Assembly (NCBI GenBank): GCA_948505485.1
Contig: CAOPQH010000013.1
Span: 1 to 19,828, forward strand
Length of the DNA stretch: 19,828 nt
Reading direction: 5' to 3'
Origin: an uncultured Clostridia bacterium
GTDB taxonomy: Bacteria > Bacillota > Clostridia > TANB77 > CAG-508
The first letter of the stretch is position 1. Each line of letters opens with the position of its first letter. The translations under genes and the position numbers were made by a program. The notes below the pieces were generated by a model. It made no database searches, was not told the DNA's origin, and worked only from the letters and a program-made list of their open reading frames with translations. Below are positions 16,126-19,828 of this stretch, in pieces.

Positions 16126-16701
16126 ATGAAAAATGGAACAAAAGTATTAATTGGTATTGGTGTAGTTGTAGTAGTAGCACTATTCTGGTTTTTTGGAACT
16201 AGAAATAGTTTGGTATCTTTGAAAGAAGATGTTGAAATGCAACAGTCTCAGATTGAGACAACACTTCAAAGGCGGAGCGACCTTATTCCAAATCTGGTAG
16301 CAACTGTTAAGGGTTATGCAACCCATGAGGAAAAAGTATTCACAGAAATTGCTGATGCAAGGTCAAAACTTGCTGGAAGTATTGAGAGTGGAGATATGGA
16401 AAGTATCAGTGAAGCAAATAACGCTTTAGATTCTGCCCTCGGCAGATTACTTGCAATTTCAGAGAATTATCCTGACCTCAAAGCTAGTGAACAATTTATT
16501 GCATTACAGGATGAATTGGCTGGAACGGAAAATAGAATTTCTGTAGCTAGACAGCATTACAATGAAAAAGTAAAAGCTTATAATACAGCAGTTCAAAAAT
16601 TTCCTACTAGTATGGTCGCTGGAATGAGTGGATATTATCCTATGCAATATTTTGAGGCTGATGAGTCTGCAAAAGAAGTACCTAAAGTTGATTTCAATTA
16701 A
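16126..16701 (+). CDS. lemA: LemA family membrane protein
   Basis: 191 residues, the usual LemA length. A short N-terminal membrane anchor (about 6-24) is followed by the conserved helical region: YN/RNSLVSLKEDVEMQQSQIET, then LQRRSDLIPNLVATVKGYATHE, ARSKL, GRLLAISENYPDLKASEQF, LQDELAGTENRISVARQHYN and KFPTSMVAGM. The LQRRSDLIPNLV and AISENYPDLKAS blocks are diagnostic. The protein is predicted to be a long antiparallel helical bundle outside the membrane. Its biochemical role is not established; it is commonly paired with TPM/YgcG or M48-type proteins. It has a strong AGGAGG site and a rho-independent terminator about 40 bp after the stop, so it ends the two-gene cargo operon. Like its partner it is richer in GC than the host genes. 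Confidence 0.93.
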   Translation: MKNGTKVLIGIGVVVVVALFWFFGTRNSLVSLKEDVEMQQSQIETTLQRRSDLIPNLVATVKGYATHEEKVFTEIADARSKLAGSIESGDMESISEANNALDSALGRLLAISENYPDLKASEQFIALQDELAGTENRISVARQHYNEKVKAYNTAVQKFPTSMVAGMSGYYPMQYFEADESAKEVPKVDFN

Positions 16702-16739
16702 CTTTGGACGGAATAACCTTAACCTTTAAAAAAGAAATT

Positions 16740-16778
16740 GGGGATAGCATAAATGAGCTGTCCCTGTTTTCCTTTTTT
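16740..16778 (+). terminator. rho-independent terminator after lemA
   Basis: GGGATAGC (16741-16748) pairs with GCTGTCCC (16757-16764) with one G-U, followed by TGTTTTCCTTTTTT. Confidence 0.85.
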
Positions 16779-16808
16779 ACTATATCTTATATGTTTATTT
16801 TATTTTTA

Positions 16809-16850
16809 ACGTAGTGCAAGAATAGGTGTCTGACATACACCCCAAAAACT
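16809..16850 (-). repeat. hairpin-bearing repeat, copy 1
   Basis: Begins ACGTAGTGCAAGAATAG (plus-strand text), identical over 17 bp to 17671-17687. A small hairpin GGTGT/ACACC and CCCCA-AAA follow. It lies past the 3' end of the TnpV-like gene. A perfect 9-bp inverted repeat, TTAAAGGCAATGCCTTTAA, is next to it at 16852-16870, and AATCTGAC-type octamers recur up to 16915. Confidence 0.65.
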
Positions 16851-16942
16851 CTTAAAGGCAATGCCTTTAACTTGTCAGATTTCCAAAAAAACGTCAGATT
16901 TTTGTCCGACATTTTATATAAGTATTTTTTTCAACCATTTTC

Positions 16943-17233
16943 TTACTCTATGTAGTTTTTTATTGAATTTGGACATGATGTCCAAATTACAATTTCATCT
17001 GCTATATTATAAATAAAATTATTATATTGAGATAGTTCTATAAAACTATCTGTATTAGGTTTCTTATATTTATTTTTTAATTCCATTATAATAGAATTCT
17101 TTAAATCATTAAATTCTTTATCTTTTAATTCCAAAAAATCATTTATTGTTCCATTCATTATCAATTCTTGATATGTTATTGGCTTATATTTTTCTAAATA
17201 TTTACTATATAAAATTCCATATTTACTTAACAT
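16943..17233 (-). CDS. TnpV-like small transposon protein
   Basis: 96 residues from the ATG at 17233, which has AGGGGG about 10 bp upstream and overlaps the stop of the previous gene; an ATG at 17254 is in frame but poorer. The pattern YSKYLEKYKPITYQELIMNGTINDFL, then EFNDLKNSIIMELKNKYKKP, then YNNFIYNIADEIV follows the TnpV layout (RYLKEYRxxTYTNLLTSGKLNxYL ... WVxRMNxIRNRAxEIV) found in clostridial Tn4451-type elements. The usual N-terminal 30-40 residues are missing. Function of TnpV is unknown. It ends VIWTSCPNSIKNYIE. Two decayed copies of this 3' end lie at 17806-17860 and 17901-17950. It is coupled to the gene just upstream. The family call is from memory. Confidence 0.55.
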   Translation of the reverse strand: MLSKYGILYSKYLEKYKPITYQELIMNGTINDFLELKDKEFNDLKNSIIMELKNKYKKPNTDSFIELSQYNNFIYNIADEIVIWTSCPNSIKNYIE

Positions 17234-17566
17234 TTTGCTTTTCCCCCTATACATTCAATAATCAAATTAATTCCATCCATAAATCCAACTTTATAAAACT
17301 TTTCATTTTCATGTCCACCAATATTAATTAATTTATTACAATGCTTATCTATTTTTTCTAATATTCTTTCCATATCATCTTCTTTTGCTATTTTAGATAT
17401 TTCATTTGCTATTTTTTGATAGGTATCTTCTTTTGTTATTTCTGCTATTTTCTTTCTATCTACATTATTTAGTATATATAAATCTTCTGCTCTAGTATTA
17501 TACCAAGAATCAATAACAGATTCTTCTTGAAATGATTTTAATTCTTCCTTATTTAATATTTTTCAT
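17227..17566 (-). CDS. small hypothetical protein, start frameshifted or non-standard
   Basis: An open frame from 17562 to the stop at 17229-17227 encodes clearly protein-like sequence: KEELKSFQEESVIDSWYNTR, then EDLYILNNVDRKKIAEITKE, YQKIANEISKIAKEDDMERI and EKFYKVGFMDGINLIIECIG, about 107 codons. The only good ribosome site (GGGAGAG) leads to an ATG at 17566 that is one base out of frame (MKNIK then stop). Deleting one base would give MKNIK/KEELKSF. Otherwise an ATA or similar start must be used. I do not recognise the family; the end 'FYKVGFMDGINLI' recalls small helical proteins of clostridial elements. Its stop overlaps the start of the TnpV-like gene, so the two are one operon. Confidence 0.6.
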
Positions 17567-17617
17567 CTCTCCCTACATTTAATTTTAAATTGTTATATTT
17601 AATAACTATATTTATTC

Positions 17618-17647
17618 TAACGTGCTCAATTTATAAAGTCTGCCCAT
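17618..17647 (-). repeat. 30-bp repeat, copy B
   Basis: 24 of 30 positions match 12914-12943. It lies upstream of the TnpV-like operon, as copy A lies upstream of the recombinase. On the minus strand it could encode MGRLYKLSTLE, a very short frame; copy A has a stop at the third codon of that frame. Confidence 0.5.
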
Positions 17648-17670
17648 TTTCAAAATTTTTTACTTTTTTC

Positions 17671-17715
17671 ACGTAGTGCAAGAATAGATGTATTACATCA
17701 CCCCATAAAACACTT
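17671..17715 (-). repeat. hairpin-bearing repeat, copy 2
   Basis: Same 17-bp start as copy 1 (ACGTAGTGCAAGAATAG). The next hairpin is GATGT/ACATC instead of GGTGT/ACACC, a paired change, then CACCCCATAAAAC. Its distance to the TnpV 3'-end relic at 17806 is close to that between copy 1 and the TnpV-like gene. Confidence 0.6.
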
Positions 17716-17805
17716 GAAAACAAAGCTTTCTAATGGTATTACTTGTAAAAAAATGTATTACAAAAAAGCATACCTTTTTGCAACATATATTTTTCTTATA
17801 TAACC

Positions 17806-17860
17806 CTACTCTTTGTATGATTATATCAATTGTGGACAACCTGTCCACTTTGTACCTTTA
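17806..17860 (-). pseudogene. relic of a TnpV-like 3' end (first)
   Basis: On the minus strand it reads TKWTGCPQLI*SYKE and a stop, against VIWTSCPNSIKNYIE at the end of the TnpV-like gene. W-T-x-C-P-x-x-I-x-x-Y-x-E-stop is kept. An internal stop marks decay. Confidence 0.5.
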
Positions 17861-17900
17861 TAATTATCTACAAGACAAAATTGTTTTTTGCCATATTTTC

Positions 17901-17950
17901 CTACTCTCTGTAGAGATATATTTATTTAGGACGACTTGTCCCACTTCATA
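17901..17950 (-). pseudogene. relic of a TnpV-like 3' end (second)
   Basis: Reads SGTSRPK*IYLYRE and a stop in the same relative frame, and shares TACTCTCTGTA and GGAC/GTCC with the other two copies. It is more decayed than the relic at 17806. Between 17567 and 17957 I see no intact gene, only these relics and the repeats. Confidence 0.4.
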
Positions 17951-17957
17951 TATTTTA

Positions 17958-17997
17958 AAAGAGAAAGTAATTTATAAAACGAAACTACTTTCTCTTT
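17958..17997 (-). terminator. strong hairpin past the truncated PBP gene
   Basis: AAAGAGAAAGTA (17958-17969) pairs perfectly over 12 bp with TACTTTCTCTTT (17986-17997). On the minus strand it is followed by TTTTAAAA, so it would stop transcription of the interrupted gene 25 bp after its element-encoded stop. Confidence 0.75.
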
Positions 17998-18021
17998 GAT
18001 TTGATTGTTCTATTTTTTTGC

Positions 18022-19782
18022 CTAAATTGTAAGGCTTTTTGAATGTTGCTTAGAATGTAGCAACAAAATGAACCACACACCTCCTTGGTGTCCCCCCTCT
18101 CCTGTTGGATTATATAAAGTTATTAAAAGCACTATTTGAGGGTCTTCTATTGGCGCAACACCCAGAAAGGATGTTACATATTTATTAGTATTTACACCAT
18201 CTTCTGATGTACCTGTTTTTCCTCCTATTCTATATCCCGCAACTTTAGCATTTTTACCTGTACCTTCACTTACAACAGATTCCATCATACTTAAAACACT
18301 ACCTGCTGTTTCTTTTGATATTACTCTTTCTTTTTCTTGCACCGGAAGTTCTGTTATTTCACCTGTTTTACTATCTACTGTGGATTTTACAATTCTTGGT
18401 GTTACTGCTGTTCCTCCATTAGCTATTGCTGAAACTGCAGTTACCATTTGTAAAGGAGTTACTTCAAACCTTTGCCCAAAACTTATAGTGGCAAGTTCTA
18501 CAGGACCTACTTTGTTTTCTGCCAAAAATATTCCTTTTGCTTCTCCTGGTAATCTTACTCCTGTTTTATCTAAAAATCCAAATTTTCTTAAATAACTATA
18601 ATATTTTTGCACTCCTATTCTTTGACCTAATCCTATAAAAACAGGATTGCAAGAATTCATTAATGCCTCTCTTAAACTTTGTGATCCATGAGGTCTATAA
18701 TACCTCCAGCATTTAATTCGCACACCTGCTATTTCTATTCCACCAGTACAACAAAACTCTCCATCCTTGTCGGGTGTTGTTATCCCTTCTTCTATTGCAG
18801 CTGATGATGTTATTGTCTTAAATGTTGATCCTGGCTCATACGTATCTGCTATTGCTTTATTTCTCCACATTGCTTGTAAGTTCTTTGTTTTTTCTGATTG
18901 TTCAATAGTATCCCATACAGATTTTAATTCTTCTGTATTAGGTTCATAAGGCTCATTTAAATTGTAATTAGGATATGTTGCCATAGCTAATATATCCCCA
19001 GTTTTCGGATTCATAGCAACTATATTTCCACCATCAGTACATTTATTATCTATACATGCCTCTTCTAAATACTTTTCAACAATTGACTGAACTGTCATAT
19101 CTATTGATAAAATAAGATTCTTTCCATCTTGAGCTGATGTATAATTTTCACCTTTGCTTCCAATTTCTCCACCTTTAGCATCTGTTAATCTTTCTATACT
19201 TCCTGCCTTTCCCTTTAATTCTTCATCAAATTTTGCCTCTACACCATCTAATCCTTGATTATCGCCACCACAAAATCCAATAACTTGTGAGGCTAGATTT
19301 CTATATGGATAATATCTTTTTGTATCTTCGTCTATATTAATTCCTGTACTTATATCATTTTCAGCCATCCATACTCTCAATTTATCTGATTTCTCTTTTT
19401 CTACTTTTTTTGCAATTATTTCTATAGAACTCTTCTTTTTAACTTTTTTCCAAGTCTTTTCATAATCTAAATCAAATATATTACTTAAAATTTCAGCAAC
19501 TTTTTGCTTATCTTCACTTTTTATATTTGTTGGATTTATTGTTACTGTCTCTACTGTACTACTCACAGCCAATATGTATTTTCCACTTGCATCATAGATA
19601 GTTCCTCTTTTGGGGTTTACATTTCTATTTAAACATTGTTGCTGATATGCTAAACCTTCTAATTCTTCTCCTTTTACAAATTGCAAATATCCTATTCTAA
19701 TTAATAATGCAAATATAATTATAAAAAAAACAAATAATGAATTTCTTATTTTTTTCTTATTTGATATTTTCATCGTTACCAT
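18022..19782 (-). CDS. 5' part of the split SpoVD/FtsI-type class B penicillin-binding protein
   Basis: 586 residues, of which 568 are native (19782 to the core at 18078); the last 18 (VWFILLLHSKQHSKSLTI) are coded by the element. One N-terminal membrane segment (about 13-31), a PBP dimer domain with RGTIYDASGK (59-68), and a transpeptidase domain with all catalytic motifs: Ser319 in STFK, Ser377-Cys-Asn, and Lys522-Thr-Gly. The protein cross-links peptidoglycan outside the membrane; SpoVD acts on spore cortex, FtsI at the septum. The single PASTA domain in the displaced 3' part and total length of 667 favour SpoVD. In this state the last strand and helix of the transpeptidase and the PASTA domain are lost, so the product is probably inactive. 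The ATG at 19782 has AGGGTG upstream. The usual mur/mra neighbours are not seen downstream of the 3' part. Confidence 0.9.
   Translation of the reverse strand: MVTMKISNKKKIRNSLFVFFIIIFALLIRIGYLQFVKGEELEGLAYQQQCLNRNVNPKRGTIYDASGKYILAVSSTVETVTINPTNIKSEDKQKVAEILSNIFDLDYEKTWKKVKKKSSIEIIAKKVEKEKSDKLRVWMAENDISTGINIDEDTKRYYPYRNLASQVIGFCGGDNQGLDGVEAKFDEELKGKAGSIERLTDAKGGEIGSKGENYTSAQDGKNLILSIDMTVQSIVEKYLEEACIDNKCTDGGNIVAMNPKTGDILAMATYPNYNLNEPYEPNTEELKSVWDTIEQSEKTKNLQAMWRNKAIADTYEPGSTFKTITSSAAIEEGITTPDKDGEFCCTGGIEIAGVRIKCWRYYRPHGSQSLREALMNSCNPVFIGLGQRIGVQKYYSYLRKFGFLDKTGVRLPGEAKGIFLAENKVGPVELATISFGQRFEVTPLQMVTAVSAIANGGTAVTPRIVKSTVDSKTGEITELPVQEKERVISKETAGSVLSMMESVVSEGTGKNAKVAGYRIGGKTGTSEDGVNTNKYVTSFLGVAPIEDPQIVLLITLYNPTGEGGHQGGVWFILLLHSKQHSKSLTI
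18057..18070 (-). repeat. attP arm at the right element end
   Basis: GTAGCAACAAAATG; inverted partner of 11113-11126 with one mismatch. In the circular form, 20 bp separate the two arms and include the core. Confidence 0.75.
18078..18090. other. right attachment junction, 13-bp core
   Basis: CACCTCCTTGGTG, identical to 11100-11112. With one gap the similarity extends to CCACAC on the left side. Confidence 0.9.
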
Positions 19783-19828
19783 ATAATCACCCTATTTGAT
19801 TTATATGCAAATTATATATTTGTATGAT

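Larger units (their letters stand above)
11100..18090. mobile_element. skin-like intervening element splitting a SpoVD-type gene
   Basis: 6,978 bp from core to core. The gene strand on either side carries the two halves of one penicillin-binding protein. Inside are a large serine recombinase close to one end, TnpW-like and TnpV-like small genes as in Tn4451/Tn5397-type elements, a DUF3990/DUF3791 module and a TPM/LemA pair of visibly higher GC. No conjugation, replication, capsid or lysis genes are seen, so it is not an intact phage or integrative conjugative element; it would need helper functions or vertical inheritance. The comparison with the sigK skin element of Bacillus and Clostridioides (excised by a serine recombinase during sporulation) is by layout only. 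Confidence 0.88.

Noticed and set aside
17671..17997. CRISPR array or integron attC cluster from the repeated hairpins
   Set aside because: Copies are few, unevenly spaced and diverged, have no spacer regularity and are explained by duplicated TnpV gene ends.
11100..18090. Complete prophage or integrative conjugative element
   Set aside because: No capsid, terminase, lysis, relaxase, replication or conjugation genes in the 7 kb.

Overview
This is a strongly AT-rich stretch with consistently good Shine-Dalgarno sites (AGGAGG type). It carries NuoE/NuoF-type subunits of the kind found in electron-bifurcating [FeFe] hydrogenases, a cohesin/dockerin pair, and a SpoVD-type penicillin-binding protein. 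Together these point to an anaerobic, probably gut-associated and spore-forming member of the Clostridia. No rRNA, tRNA or CRISPR array was seen.

Left part (1-8712): a NuoE-like then NuoF-like pair reads leftwards out of the window from its own promoter. One unrecognised plus-strand gene follows, sharing a bidirectional terminator with a convergent two-gene operon. That operon encodes a very large secreted dockerin protein (NPCBM, transglutaminase-like core, F5/8C domain, Ig-like repeats) and a small surface cohesin with an LPKAG sorting-type tail. Next come a relic of a serine-recombinase 3' end and a guanine-deaminase-like gene.

Middle (8822-10800): a Bsp6I-type restriction-modification pair, predicted to act on GCNGC. 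The methyltransferase is broken by a one-base frameshift. The spacer between the two genes has a GC-rich palindrome made of two GCNGC sites. An orphan coding fragment lies beyond.

Right part (10801-19782): a SpoVD/FtsI-type class B penicillin-binding protein gene is split by a 6,978-bp mobile element. Both junctions carry the same 13-bp core (CACCTCCTTGGTG) in the same reading phase. Precise recombination would restore a 667-residue protein reading ...GEGGHQGG|GVAAPVGG.... The two element ends, joined as a circle, form an attP-like site with 14-bp inverted arms (13/14 identical). The element carries a large serine recombinase (with a one-base frameshift), a TnpW-like small gene, an unrecognised gene, a DUF3990 (ADP-ribosyltransferase-like) plus two small DUF3791-like genes, a higher-GC TPM-domain lipoprotein/LemA pair, a TnpV-like gene with a small upstream partner, and decayed duplicates of the TnpV 3' end. 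The layout is that of a skin-like intervening element in a sporulation or cell-wall gene. Whether it can still excise depends on whether the recombinase frameshift is real.

Three separate single-base frame breaks occur (methyltransferase, recombinase, and the start of the gene at 17227-17566), so sequencing indels must be excluded before calling any of them pseudogenes.
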